From: Scleromatobacter humisilvae
GTDB taxonomy: Bacteria > Pseudomonadota > Gammaproteobacteria > Burkholderiales > Burkholderiaceae_C
Reading direction: 5' to 3'
NCBI RefSeq assembly: GCF_023231945.1
Contig: NZ_JAJLJH010000002.1
Span: forward strand, 744,001-808,000
DNA: 64,000 nt
Under the pieces are notes generated by a model that searched no databases, had not been told where the DNA came from, and saw nothing but the letters and a program-made list of their open reading frames with translations. Position 1 is the first letter of the stretch. Each line of letters starts with the position of its first letter. Of this stretch, positions 49,038 through 59,097 are shown in pieces. The position numbers and the translations under genes are program-made.

Positions 49038-49151
49038 TCGGCGACTCCAAGGAAAACTTTATGGGAATGATCCGAATGGTCGCGCGCCGGGGCCCATTCC
49101 AATCGGGCGAAAAGGCCGGATGCGGGGCCGCATATCGGCGCCGGAAGCGCG

Positions 49152-49193
49152 AAAGCGGCGCCCACGGCGCCGCCAGGACGCCTCCCGGCGTCC
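49152..49193 (-). terminator. Paired hairpins after the TolC-like gene
   Basis: On the minus strand, past the 49215 stop, GGACGCC/GGCGTCC (49176-49193) is followed by GCGGCGCC/GGCGCCGC (49155-49173, 3-nt loop) and then TTTC. Together they look like a terminator separating the uxs-tolC unit from the glycosyltransferase operon that begins at 49037. Confidence 0.5.
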
Positions 49194-49214
49194 GCCAGAC
49201 GGGTGCGCCCGCCG

Positions 49215-50663
49215 CTACTCCAGGTGCACCGCCAGGCCCAGGCCCAGCGACCACAGCAGCGCGTTGGACTGCTGCGTGTCGTACAGCGCGTCGACGTACT
49301 GCACCCGCATGTTGTAGTGGTCGCCCTCGGCGGCCATGACGTCGAACAGCGAGCGCCGGCCGAGCTGCTGCCACTGCTGCAGCGTGAAGTTGCGCACCAG
49401 CTCGCTGTTGTGCAGGATCTCGATGACGCTGCGCGCCCGCTCCATCGCGTGCTCGGCCTGCTCGTGCACCTCGGCCATGCGGTACTTGCGCGACTCGAGC
49501 GCGTCCTCGCGCGTCAGGCGCGCGGCCGCGGCGCGCTTGCGGGCGGACTCGGTCGTGTAGTTGTTGGACGCGTTGAAGATCTGCCAGTTGAAGGTCAGCC
49601 CGCCCGACACCGAGCGCGACGTGCCCGCCCCGGCCGACTTCGTCGCGGCCACCAGCACGCCCAGCTGCGGCTTCTGGCCGTCGAGCACCGAGCGCACGTA
49701 GGCGTCGAGCGCGTCGGCCTGCGAGTCGAGCGCGCGGATCTCGGACGCCCGCGACGCGATCGTCAGCAGGTCGTCGAGCGCCGGCGTGTCCAGCATCACC
49801 GACGTGATGCCCTCGGTGGGCGGCAGGTCGTCGCCGACGAAGCGCTTCAGGCGGATCTCGGTGAGCCGCTTCTGCGACAGCGTCTGGTCGCGCGACAGCT
49901 CGGCCTGCTGCTGCGTCTTCCTCGCCTGCACGAGTTCGCTGGTGCGGCCGCGGTCTGCCGCGACGATCTGCTGCAGCGCGTCGACCAGGCAGCCCATCTT
50001 GCGGGCGTACTGGTCGTAGACCTGCGCCTCGACGGTGTAGCGGCTGCGGTCCAGCGCCAGCGACACCGTCTGCAGCGCGACCTGCTCCTGCGCCCCGATC
50101 TCGCCGAACTTGGCGACCTCGGCGAGGTGCGAGCGATAGGCGGTGAGATCGCGGATGTGGCCGCCGTCGTACAGCGGCGCGGAGACGTTCAGGCCGCCCT
50201 GGAACTGCGAGCCGTGCACGGCCGCGGTGTTGGGCGCGCCGGCGTCGATGCCGCCGATCTGGCCGGAGATGCCGACCTGCGGATAGAGCTGGGCGTGCGC
50301 CTCGTCGATGTCGATCGCGGCGGCCTCGGCCAGCAGCTTGGCCGCGCCGACCGCGTTGCTGCGGCGGATGGCGGACTGCACCATCGCCAGCAGGTTCATG
50401 CGCGGCGCGACGCTGTCGGCCCCGGCCGACCGCGCACCGGCCGTGGCGGGCACCGTGCGGAACGTGGGGGTCGCCTTCGGGTCGGCGCCCTCGTCGCTGA
50501 TGCAGCGGCCATTGGCAGCCGGCACGGGCGCGGGCGCGCTCGCCTGGGCGACGGTCACGCGGCGCGCCGTGACGGCGGAAGCCGGCGCCGAGACGGCGGC
50601 GCCCAGCGCGACGGCGAGCATCGCGCAGGCGGTCCAGGTCGATTTGGAAGTCGTGGATCCCAT
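49215..50663 (-). CDS. TolC-family outer-membrane channel of a type I secretion system (AggA/LapE-like)
   Basis: Outer-membrane trimeric channel. A signal peptide (ACAMLAVALGAAVSAPASA) precedes a non-conserved linker, and the TolC fold starts around NLLAMVQSAIRRSNAVGAAK. It contains two long coiled-coil hairpins and the AggA-type C-terminal motif RRSLFDVMAAEGDHYNMRVQ, then a terminal beta strand (LGLGLAVHLE). It is 482 residues long. The gene follows the UDP-glucuronate decarboxylase by 48 nt on the same strand. Its expected partners are the HlyD-like and ABC genes at 55-59 kb. Confidence 0.9.
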   Translation of the reverse strand: MGSTTSKSTWTACAMLAVALGAAVSAPASAVTARRVTVAQASAPAPVPAANGRCISDEGADPKATPTFRTVPATAGARSAGADSVAPRMNLLAMVQSAIRRSNAVGAAKLLAEAAAIDIDEAHAQLYPQVGISGQIGGIDAGAPNTAAVHGSQFQGGLNVSAPLYDGGHIRDLTAYRSHLAEVAKFGEIGAQEQVALQTVSLALDRSRYTVEAQVYDQYARKMGCLVDALQQIVAADRGRTSELVQARKTQQQAELSRDQTLSQKRLTEIRLKRFVGDDLPPTEGITSVMLDTPALDDLLTIASRASEIRALDSQADALDAYVRSVLDGQKPQLGVLVAATKSAGAGTSRSVSGGLTFNWQIFNASNNYTTESARKRAAAARLTREDALESRKYRMAEVHEQAEHAMERARSVIEILHNSELVRNFTLQQWQQLGRRSLFDVMAAEGDHYNMRVQYVDALYDTQQSNALLWSLGLGLAVHLE

Positions 50664-50711
50664 GGCGGGGTCAGAGTTTCGGCAGGGACGTCCGTCCCTT
50701 GATTCGGGAGA

Positions 50712-51725
<1,014 letters not shown>

Positions 51726-51972
51726 TCGAGGTGCTCCAACATGGATCGATGGAACGGATGATGGGCGTTCTGAAGGGCTGCTGTTCAGCCGAAAAGCGGG
51801 ACGAAACCGCGGCAATCCCGACCCGGCGGCCGAGGTGTCGACCGCGTGCGGCCCCTGCCGGAAATGGCGGGCGAACGCGGCGCAGTTCCGCTCGTGGGCG
51901 CGACGTCGCGCTGGCAACATCGGCGGCAACACGTCGAAGGTCCGCGCGCGACCGCATCGAAAGGCACGCCCC

Positions 51973-52956
51973 GTGAAAGTCTTCATCTACCACCAGTTCA
52001 TCGCCAACCCGGCCATCGCGGAGCACAACGAGCGCCTGGCGGCGGCGAACCGCCTGGGCCAGCACCTGCAATACCTGCAGGACGTCTACGCGTGGTTCCG
52101 CGGCTTCGAGACCACCAACCCGGACGAGGCCGACTTCTTCTTCGTCCCGCTGTTCCTCGCCGGCTGGCAGTTCGCCAACCACGATCCGTCGGACTTCATC
52201 GGCATGTGCGCGCACGCCGGCCGCGGCCGCCACGTGCTGCTGTCCTCCGGCGACGTCGGCCAGCGCGCCGAGTCGCGCCACGAGCTCAGGCACGCCGGCC
52301 GCGCCTACGAGAAGAAGTACGCCTGGCTGGACGACCGCTTCATCCTGCTGGCGCTCGAATCGACGCCGCTGCTGCACAAGCAGGACATCGCCTTCCTGCC
52401 CTACGCGATCCGCGACATCGCCCCGCTGCACCTGCCACGCGACCTGTTCGCGTCCTTCATGGGCGCGATGAGCTACTCGCTGCTGCCGCGCGAACACATT
52501 CGCGGGCACGTCATGCTGAACCTGAAGGCGCGCCACGAAGGCGATGCGCGGGTGTTGCTGGGCACGCCCGAGCAGGTCACCGCCGACCTGGGCCGCAAGC
52601 CGAGCTACGACGAGATCATGGCGCGCTCCGTCTTCACGCTATGCCCCGCCGGGTATGGCCGCTGGAGCTTCCGCTTCATCGAGGCGCTGCTGCACGGCTC
52701 GATTCCCGTGCTGCTGTGCGACGACTACGTGATGCCCTTCGCCGACCAGATCCGCTGGGACGACTACTGCATCGTCGTGCCCGAGAAGGACGCGCTGTCC
52801 ACCATCGACCTGCTGCGCTGCCTCCCCGTCGACGACGTGACGCGCCTGCAGGCCAACATCCTGCGCGACCGCGAACGCTTCCTGCGGCCTGCGGTGCTGG
52901 CGGCGATCGGCCACCAGCTGGAGCGCCAGGCCGTGCGCGAGGTGGTCGCGGCCTGA
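51973..52956 (+). CDS. Exostosin-like glycosyltransferase (GT47)
   Basis: The 327-residue product begins with a GTG at 51973 ([15 protein letters not shown]) after a GAAAGG element. The exostosin core is clear: [17 protein letters not shown] in the N-terminal half and the donor-binding region [20 protein letters not shown], followed by [22 protein letters not shown]47 enzymes add glucuronic acid, xylose, arabinose or galactose. With a UDP-xylose synthase gene directly divergent to it, xylosyl transfer is a reasonable guess but not shown by the sequence. No signal peptide or membrane segment is seen, so it should be cytoplasmic. Confidence 0.85.
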   Translation: MKVFIYHQFIANPAIAEHNERLAAANRLGQHLQYLQDVYAWFRGFETTNPDEADFFFVPLFLAGWQFANHDPSDFIGMCAHAGRGRHVLLSSGDVGQRAESRHELRHAGRAYEKKYAWLDDRFILLALESTPLLHKQDIAFLPYAIRDIAPLHLPRDLFASFMGAMSYSLLPREHIRGHVMLNLKARHEGDARVLLGTPEQVTADLGRKPSYDEIMARSVFTLCPAGYGRWSFRFIEALLHGSIPVLLCDDYVMPFADQIRWDDYCIVVPEKDALSTIDLLRCLPVDDVTRLQANILRDRERFLRPAVLAAIGHQLERQAVREVVAA

Positions 52957-53068
52957 GGCCGCAAGCCCGTTCGCGGACCGCCGCAAGCGGGTGAAGCACC
53001 GGATGTCGGCGCGCGCCGGCCTTGGATACGCTACGGCATCGCCCCAGCGCTTGCCTCCGGAGAGTCCC

Positions 53069-53779
53069 ATGCGAACCAAGACCGCCCTGCGTTCCGCCAT
53101 CCTCCTGTCGACGACGCTGGCCCTCGCCACCGCCGCATCGGCGGCCACCGAGCCCTATCCCGCCATGGCGCCGCTGGCGCAGTACCTGATGCCGCAGGAC
53201 GACGAGGTCGCGCTCGCGCGCAGCGCCGCGCCCAAGGCCGTGTCGGACGACGCCGAGGTGATGGTGCTCACGAAACAGGGCTACGTCACGGTCGCCAAGG
53301 GCGGCAACGGCTTCCTTTGCCTCGTCGAACGCGGCTGGGCCGGCGACTCGAGCTTCGCCGACTTCTGGAACCCGAGGCAGCGTGCGCCGATCTGCTTCAA
53401 CGCCGCCGCCGCCCGCAGCTACACGCCGATCTTCCTGATGAAGACCCGGCTGGCGCTCGAGGGCCGGTCGAAAAGGGAGATCGTCGACGCGACCTCGGCG
53501 GCGCTCGACAGCAAGCAGTTGCCGGAGCTCGCGCCCGGGGCGATGTGCTACATGATGTCGAAGCAGCAGTACCTCAACGACGAGGACAAGGCCTGGCGCC
53601 CGCACCTGATGTTCTTCGTGCCCGGCAGTGCCGCGAAGACCTGGGGCGCCAATGTGCCGGGCTCGCCGCTGATCGCGGCCGACGTGCCCGAAGAGCGCGT
53701 GACCATCATGATGATGGTGGCCGCGAAATGGTCCGACGGGACGCCGGCGACGGCGCCCGCGATGTCGATGAATCATTGA
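53069..53779 (+). CDS. Secreted protein of unknown function
   Basis: The ATG at 53069 has GGAG upstream and starts a clean signal peptide (MRTKTALRSAILLSTTLALA, cleaved near AASAA). The mature part of about 205 residues contains VMVLTKQGYVTVAKGGNGFL and CLVERGWAGDSSFADFW, then PHLMFFVPGSAAKTWGANVP. It has three cysteines and several Met-rich stretches. I do not recognise a named domain. It lies 112 nt downstream of the GT47 gene on the same strand and could be part of the same transcript. Confidence 0.7.
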   Translation: MRTKTALRSAILLSTTLALATAASAATEPYPAMAPLAQYLMPQDDEVALARSAAPKAVSDDAEVMVLTKQGYVTVAKGGNGFLCLVERGWAGDSSFADFWNPRQRAPICFNAAAARSYTPIFLMKTRLALEGRSKREIVDATSAALDSKQLPELAPGAMCYMMSKQQYLNDEDKAWRPHLMFFVPGSAAKTWGANVPGSPLIAADVPEERVTIMMMVAAKWSDGTPATAPAMSMNH

Positions 53780-53915
53780 TGACCCCCTGACTCGCCGAAG
53801 GGCCGAGCCCGGAGGCGTTGAACCGCCCCGCACTCCCCGGGGCATCCACGCAGCGCACGGCGCCGAGCGCCGACACGCCGGGCGTGCGACATCCAACCAC
53901 CTTCGGGAGTCAGAC

Positions 53916-54357
53916 ATGGGCACCGGTTCCAGGTCGCAGCGCAAGGCCTTCGGCCTCGCGTCGGTCGCGATCGCATGGGCCGGCGCCGACCAACATCGCC
54001 GACCCGAGCGGCTGGAGCGCGAAGACCACGCATGACGGCGCGGGCGACGGCTTCGCGATCCAGTGGAAGGCCGGCGCCGGCGCCCTGCTCGCGCCGGGCC
54101 AGTCGCTGGCCGGCTTCATGTTCGACAGCGACACACCTCGCCGGCCGAGATGATGGGCGACGGCGTCTTCTTTCCCGGCACGCCGGTGACGACCACCTTC
54201 GTCTACTCCGGCGCGCCGTTCTCCGACGCGGGCGTCGAGTTGCTGCTTGAGCCGTCGTTGCTGGCGCTGATGGGCCTGGGCGCGCTGGCGTTCGCGGCCA
54301 GGGCACGCGAGGCGGCGGACGCCGCGGGCCGTCTGAGCGGCCGCGCGACCTCCAATG
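53916..54357 (+). pseudogene. Degraded PEP-CTERM protein gene with compensating frameshifts
   Basis: An ATG at 53916 with a good ribosome site (GGGAG, 7 nt upstream) starts MGTGSRSQRKAFGLASVAIA. The protein-like sequence then moves to a second frame (NIADPSGWSAKTTHDGAG, then GFAIQWKAGAGALLAPGQS) and returns to the first frame near 54135 (SPAEMMGDGVFFPGTPVT). It ends in a PEP-CTERM-like anchor (LLEPSLLALMGLGALAFAAR). The second shift sits in CGACACACCTCG, as if AC had been duplicated. The N-terminus is short for an exported protein. The alternative is sequencing error in an intact gene. Confidence 0.55.
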
Positions 54358-54358
54358 A

Positions 54359-54383
54359 AAAAGGCGCCACGACGGCGCCTTTT
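54359..54383. terminator. Bidirectional terminator between convergent PEP-CTERM genes
   Basis: AAAAGGCGCC (54359-54368) and GGCGCCTTTT (54374-54383) form a perfect 10-bp stem with T-tracts on both strands. It serves the plus-strand remnant and the minus-strand PEP-CTERM gene that ends at 54404. Confidence 0.8.
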
Positions 54384-54403
54384 CTGCATCGCGGCGAATC
54401 GCT

Positions 54404-54967
54404 TCAGCCGCGCTTCTGCTTGCGGCGCGCAGCGGCGAGCGCGACCAGGGCGATGCCGACGCCCGCGAGCGTGCCCGGTTCCGCCACGGTCGACACCGTC
54501 AGCTTGGCGCCACCGATGCCGGCGGGCAGGTGCGCCTGGCCTTCGTCCACGACGCCCGTGTAGTTGCCCGTCAGCAGGACGCCGCCCGTGCCGTAGATCT
54601 GCGGGCCGTAGAAGTCGAGCAGGGTCGTGGAGCCGGCGCCGGTGATCGTCACGTCGAACAGGCCGTCCTCGGACGTCGGATAGAAGGTGACGCCCGTGAC
54701 GTTGCCGACCTTGACGCCGTTCAGCGTGAACAGGGCGTCGATCACCGACTGGATGCCGGCGCCTTGCGCGGTCGTCGGGCTCTGCACTTCGAACGACAAC
54801 GCGTAGGCCTCGTTGGCCTTGCTGAGGCCCGTGGTCGGCGCGGAGGACGAATACGTGCCGTTCGCGGTGATCATGACCAGGGAAGCCGATGCGCTGCCCG
54901 CGAGGACGGACAGTGCGACGGGCAGGACCAGGCGGGTCAGCATCGTCTTGGTGGAAATGTTGAACAA
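54404..54967 (-). CDS. PEP-CTERM sorting-domain protein
   Basis: Exported protein destined for exosortase processing. A signal peptide (LTRLVLPVALSVLAGSASAS) is followed by a beta-rich domain of about 130 residues of unknown function. The C-terminal sorting signal reads VAEPGTLAGVGIALVALAAA followed by RRKQKRG: the PEP-like motif (AEP here), a hydrophobic span and a basic tail. The likely start is a TTG at 54967, because GGAG lies 5 nt upstream; the ATG at 54943 is the alternative. A CRP-like site lies about 180 nt upstream. PEP-CTERM proteins are usually linked to exopolysaccharide in this order. Confidence 0.8.
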   Translation of the reverse strand: MFNISTKTMLTRLVLPVALSVLAGSASASLVMITANGTYSSSAPTTGLSKANEAYALSFEVQSPTTAQGAGIQSVIDALFTLNGVKVGNVTGVTFYPTSEDGLFDVTITGAGSTTLLDFYGPQIYGTGGVLLTGNYTGVVDEGQAHLPAGIGGAKLTVSTVAEPGTLAGVGIALVALAAARRKQKRG

Positions 54968-55145
54968 GGGAGCTCCAATGAATTTGGGATTGGCTGAACA
55001 GGCGATCCGTGATTGGACGCCCGATAGCTAAAGCACGAACCGGGCCGGATTCCGATTGCCCTTTTGGATCAACAACTTAGGGGGATAACCGCCAAATCGC
55101 TGTGTCCAAGTGTAAAAAAAGCTGACAACTGCCGAGACTCTTGAC

Positions 55146-55161
55146 TGTGATTTATGTCACA
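55146..55161. promoter_or_regulatory. Perfect CRP/FNR-family half-site palindrome
   Basis: TGTGATTTATGTCACA matches the CRP core TGTGA-N6-TCACA exactly. It lies in the 251-nt gap upstream of the PEP-CTERM gene. A TACACT -10-like hexamer at 55114-55109 would put the site near -51 relative to transcription of that gene. The other flank is the 3' end of the HlyD-like gene, so the PEP-CTERM gene is the plausible target. Confidence 0.55.
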
Positions 55162-55218
55162 GACCGCGGATGGCGCCGAAATGCGACCGCCTCCCGGCGA
55201 CCGCCCCGATCCGCGCCC

Positions 55219-56502
55219 TCAACGCTCACGGAACGCTTCCTTGGACTTCAGCATTGGCCGCAGCAGGAAGTTCAGCACCGAGCGCTCGCCGATGCGCACT
55301 TCCACGCTGCCGGTCATGCCGGGCAGCAGCGGCAGCGTCTTGCCCTTCTCGTGCAGCGTGTTGGCGTCCACGCGCAGCATCACGCGGTAGTAGGTCGGGT
55401 CGGCACTGCCGACGGGGCGGTCGGGGTCGCCGAGGGCGTCGGGGCTGATCGACTCGATGCGGCCGTCGATCGCGCCATACAGCGCGAAGTCATAGGCCGA
55501 GAGCTTGACCTTGGCGACCTGGCCCACCTGCAGGAAGCCGATCTCGCCCGGCTTGACGTGCGCCTCGATCAGCGTGAGCTTGCCGATCGGCACGATCTCC
55601 ATGATGGGCGCGCCGCCGCCGATCACGCCGCCGAGCGTGTTGATGCGGATGTTCTTGACGATGCCGCGCACCGGCGACTTGATCTTCGTGCGCTCGAGCA
55701 CGTCCTGGCGGCCGGCCTGCTGCTCCTGGAGCGCGGCGAGCTCTGTCTTCAACTTGGCGAGCTCGCTGCTGGCGTCCTGGCGGAACCGGTTCATGCGGTC
55801 TTCCGTCTGCAGCGACATCTCGTTGATCTGGCGCCGCAGGTGCAGCACTTCCACCTCGGACAGCAGGCCCTTGGCCGACATCGCCTCCGACATCTGCAGC
55901 TCGCGGCGCAGCATGTCGATGCCGCGGGCGTTGGAGCCGGCGGCGTCGTCGTTGGCGCGCTTGCGGGCGAGGTAGGACTCGCGCTCGCTCTCCGCGACGT
56001 CGGGCGCGGCCTCGACCTCGGCCGGGAACGCCAGCGGGCGACCCATGGCCTCGGCCGTCAGCCGCGCGATCTGAGCCTTCAGCGCGATCATCTTGGTCTC
56101 GCCTTCGGCCTGCTGCGCCTGGAAGCGGGTCGGGTCGAGCTCGGCGAGATCCTGGCCCTCCTCCACCTGCTCGCCTTCCTTGACGAACAGCTCGCGCAGG
56201 ATGCCGCCTTCGAGGCTGGCGATGACCTGCTCGCGGCCCTCGGGCACGACGCGGGCATCGGCCTTGGTGACCTCGTCGACTCGCGCCACCGACGCCCACG
56301 TCAGCGCGGAGGCCAGCGTCGCGGCCATCAGGTAGAGCACCCACGAGACATGCGGCGCCGCCTCGACGACCTGCGCCGCGCGCACGCCGCTCATGAAGGC
56401 GGCGTCGCCGCGGCGCGCGCGGCCACCCATCTGGGGCACGGCCAGCGCGGGCTCGGGCGCCTTCAGGAACGGCAGCTTGAACGGGAGGCTGAAGCGGGGC
56501 AT
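55219..56502 (-). CDS. HlyD-family periplasmic adaptor of a type I secretion system
   Basis: Membrane fusion protein joining the ABC exporter to the TolC-like channel. A cytoplasmic N-terminus precedes one membrane span (WVLYLMAATLASALTWASVA, residues 54-73). The lipoyl half-motif VIASLEGGILRELFVKEGEQ, a long coiled coil from about residue 120 to 275, and the second lipoyl and barrel part (VRGIVKNIRINTLGGVIGGG; PGEIGFLQVGQVAKVKLSAY) follow. It is 427 residues long. It lies 21 nt downstream of the ABC gene and is surely co-transcribed with it. Confidence 0.95.
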   Translation of the reverse strand: MPRFSLPFKLPFLKAPEPALAVPQMGGRARRGDAAFMSGVRAAQVVEAAPHVSWVLYLMAATLASALTWASVARVDEVTKADARVVPEGREQVIASLEGGILRELFVKEGEQVEEGQDLAELDPTRFQAQQAEGETKMIALKAQIARLTAEAMGRPLAFPAEVEAAPDVAESERESYLARKRANDDAAGSNARGIDMLRRELQMSEAMSAKGLLSEVEVLHLRRQINEMSLQTEDRMNRFRQDASSELAKLKTELAALQEQQAGRQDVLERTKIKSPVRGIVKNIRINTLGGVIGGGAPIMEIVPIGKLTLIEAHVKPGEIGFLQVGQVAKVKLSAYDFALYGAIDGRIESISPDALGDPDRPVGSADPTYYRVMLRVDANTLHEKGKTLPLLPGMTGSVEVRIGERSVLNFLLRPMLKSKEAFRER

Positions 56503-56523
56503 CGTGGTCGACCCACAGGCGCG

Positions 56524-58893
56524 TCAGGCGGCCTGCGCCCTTTCCATGGCCGGCGGCGCGGGCTGGCGCTGCACAGGCTGTTCGGCGGACGGGCGCTGCT
56601 GCGGCAGCTGCTGCTGGCCGGGCGGCTTGATGCCGGACAGCGCGGCCAGCACCGCGGCCTTCGGGCCGTCGAGCACCACCTTGCCGCCGTCGACCACCAT
56701 CACGCGGTCGACCAGCTCCAGCACCGCGGGACGGTGCGTGACCATGATCAGCGTGCGCGTGCCCGCAGCTTCCTTGAGCTGGCGCAGGAACATGACTTCG
56801 GACTGCGCGTCCATCGAGCTGGTGGGCTCGTCCATCAACAGGATCTGCGGCTTGGTGATCAGGCAGCGCGCGAGCGCGACGAGCTGGCGCTGGCCGCCGG
56901 ACAGCAGGCCGCCCATCTCGCCCACCGACAGCTCCCAGCCCTGCGGATGCCCGGCCACGACGCGATCGAGACCCGTGACCTTGGCCACCTCGGCGAGCTT
57001 GGCGGCGTCGAGCTGCGGGCGGCCCATCATCACGTTGTCGCGCAGCGTCCCCTTGAACAGGCGCGGCTCCTGCGAGACGAAACCCACGCGCATGCGGTAG
57101 TCGGCCGGGTCGATCTGGCGCAGGTCGAGGCCGTCGACGTCGACGAAGCCCTCGCTCGGCTGATAGAGGCCCGCCATCAGGCGCAGGATGGTGGACTTGC
57201 CGCTGCCGATGCGCCCGAGGATCGCGATGCGCTCGCCCGCGTTGACCTTGACGGTCACGTTCTTCAACACGCGCGGCGCGGCAGCGTCGGTCGTCTGCGG
57301 GTAGGCGAAGCTCAGGTCGTTGAGGCCGATCTGGCCGGTGACGCGATGGCCGGTCACGTAGGCGCGGCCGTTCTCGCGCTCGCTCGGCTCGGCCATCATC
57401 TTGTCGAGCGACACCATCGCCGCACGCGCGCCCTGGTAGCGCGAGGCCAGGCTGACGACGCTGTTGACCGGCATCACCGCGCGGCCCGCGTACATCACGG
57501 CGCCGATCAGCGCGCCGCCGGTCACGACGCCGTCGTGGATCAGGTACACGCCCCACACCAGCATCACCAGCGTGATCAGCTGCTGCGAGACGCTGGAGAT
57601 GTTGTTGGTCCAGCCCATCATCCAGCGCGACATCAGGCCGGCCTCGGCGGCGGCGGCGTTGGCGTTCTCGAAGCGGTGCAGGAAGCGGCCTTGCGCGCCC
57701 ACGGCCTTGAGGTCCTCGAGGCCTTCGACGGCCTCGACGATCACGCCCTGCAGGTCGGCCTGGTGCGCCAGGCTCGCGCGCATCGCGCGGCGCAGGCGGC
57801 TCTGCACCGTCAACGCCAGCGTGATCAGCATCGGGATCGCCATCACCAGCACCCAGCCGAGCGGGCCGCCGATGACGAAGGTCATGGCCACGTACATCGC
57901 GATGAACGGCACGTCGCTGACCGCCGACAGCGTCGCGCCGGCGAAGAACTCGCGCACGATCTCGATCTGCGCGATGTGGTGCGCGTAGTTGCCGGCGGAC
58001 TCCGGGCGGTGCTCCATGCGCACGCCCAGCGTCTGGCGGAACAGCAGCGAGCCGATGATGAGGTCGGCCTTCTTGCCGGCAGTGTCGATCAGGTGGCTGC
58101 GCAGCTGGCGCGAGACCAGGTCGAAGATCAGCGCGATCAGCGAGCCGGCGGCCAGCGCCCACAGCGTCACGAAGCCCTGGTGCGGGATGACCTTGTCGTA
58201 GATCACCGACGTGACGAGGCCGGTGACCAGCATCAGCACGTTGCTCAGGAGCGCGGCGATCATCGCCGAGCGGTAGTAGGGGATGAAGCGGCGCAGCGTG
58301 CCCCACAGCCAGTGGCCGTTCGGGTTCAGCAGCGCCTGCTCGCGGCCGGCCTGGCCGTGCGCCAGTTCGGGCAGCGGCGTGGCCACCAGCGCGAAGCCGA
58401 GGTACTCCTGCTCCAGCTCGGCCTCGGTCGCCTGGCAGGTGTGGAATTCCTGCCCGGGCATCACGATCTCGCACACCGGCGACTGGCCGCGCGGGGTGTC
58501 GAGGCGGCGCGCCAGCACGCAGGCGTCGCCGTTCTTCAGCAGCAGGATGGCGGGCAGCAGCAGCGCGTGGATGTCGCCGATGTCGCGTTGCATCAGGCCC
58601 GCGTTGTAGCCGGCCGCCCGCATCACGCGCACGGCCTGGTCGGGATTGAGCAGGCCATCGATGGGCATGCCGTCGAGCAGCGAATCGGCCGACCGCTCCT
58701 TGCCGTGGTGCCGGGTCAGGTAGACCATCGAGTGCAGCAAGGCGTCGTGGTCGACGCCGATCGCGTCGAGCTCGGGGATCGCGTCGACGGCGCCCTCTTC
58801 CTGCAGATTCGGGCGCGCGCCCGCCGGCACGCCGCCGCCTTCGCGGGGAGAGCCGGATTCGAAATCCAGGAAGGGATCCTGACGGTCGCTCAT
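56524..58893 (-). CDS. Type I secretion ABC transporter with degenerate C39-like domain (LapB/HlyB-type)
   Basis: Inner-membrane ATPase that recognises and exports the substrate. Residues 35-165 form a C39-peptidase-like domain whose catalytic cysteine position is not Cys (HDALLHSMVYLTRHHG), so it should bind rather than cleave. Six membrane spans follow (about 190-470). The nucleotide-binding domain has GRIGSGKST (Walker A, about 560), LSGGQRQLVALARCL (signature), ILLMDEPTSSMD (Walker B and D-loop) and MVTHR (H-loop). The C-terminus adds a Gln/Pro-rich tail. It is 789 residues long and first gene of the unit with the HlyD-like adaptor. The best candidate substrates in this window are the two giant octad proteins. 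Confidence 0.95.
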   Translation of the reverse strand: MSDRQDPFLDFESGSPREGGGVPAGARPNLQEEGAVDAIPELDAIGVDHDALLHSMVYLTRHHGKERSADSLLDGMPIDGLLNPDQAVRVMRAAGYNAGLMQRDIGDIHALLLPAILLLKNGDACVLARRLDTPRGQSPVCEIVMPGQEFHTCQATEAELEQEYLGFALVATPLPELAHGQAGREQALLNPNGHWLWGTLRRFIPYYRSAMIAALLSNVLMLVTGLVTSVIYDKVIPHQGFVTLWALAAGSLIALIFDLVSRQLRSHLIDTAGKKADLIIGSLLFRQTLGVRMEHRPESAGNYAHHIAQIEIVREFFAGATLSAVSDVPFIAMYVAMTFVIGGPLGWVLVMAIPMLITLALTVQSRLRRAMRASLAHQADLQGVIVEAVEGLEDLKAVGAQGRFLHRFENANAAAAEAGLMSRWMMGWTNNISSVSQQLITLVMLVWGVYLIHDGVVTGGALIGAVMYAGRAVMPVNSVVSLASRYQGARAAMVSLDKMMAEPSERENGRAYVTGHRVTGQIGLNDLSFAYPQTTDAAAPRVLKNVTVKVNAGERIAILGRIGSGKSTILRLMAGLYQPSEGFVDVDGLDLRQIDPADYRMRVGFVSQEPRLFKGTLRDNVMMGRPQLDAAKLAEVAKVTGLDRVVAGHPQGWELSVGEMGGLLSGGQRQLVALARCLITKPQILLMDEPTSSMDAQSEVMFLRQLKEAAGTRTLIMVTHRPAVLELVDRVMVVDGGKVVLDGPKAAVLAALSGIKPPGQQQLPQQRPSAEQPVQRQPAPPAMERAQAA

Positions 58894-59048
58894 GGGGACG
58901 TCAGGCGTCGAGCAACCGGCAGGTCGGGGAGGCGTTCATCGCGGACTTCTCGATTGGGAGATTCGGTTGCATCGATTCTGCGATGCCGTCCAGCTTCCCA
59001 TTGACCGCATCAGCCGGGTCAACCCCGCCCTATTCATCCCTCCAAAAT

Positions 59049-59075
59049 GCAAAAGGCCCCGCCGGGCGGGGCCTT
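59049..59075 (-). terminator. rnr: Rho-independent terminator of rnr
   Basis: AAGGCCCCGC (59053-59062) pairs perfectly with GCGGGGCCTT (59066-59075) around a 3-nt loop. On the minus strand it is followed by TTGCATTTT, and it lies 23 nt past the rnr stop codon. The remaining DNA up to the ABC-transporter start at 58893 must contain that gene's promoter, which I could not place. Confidence 0.8.
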
Positions 59076-59097
59076 GCTGCCGAGCTGCCGAAGCGCG

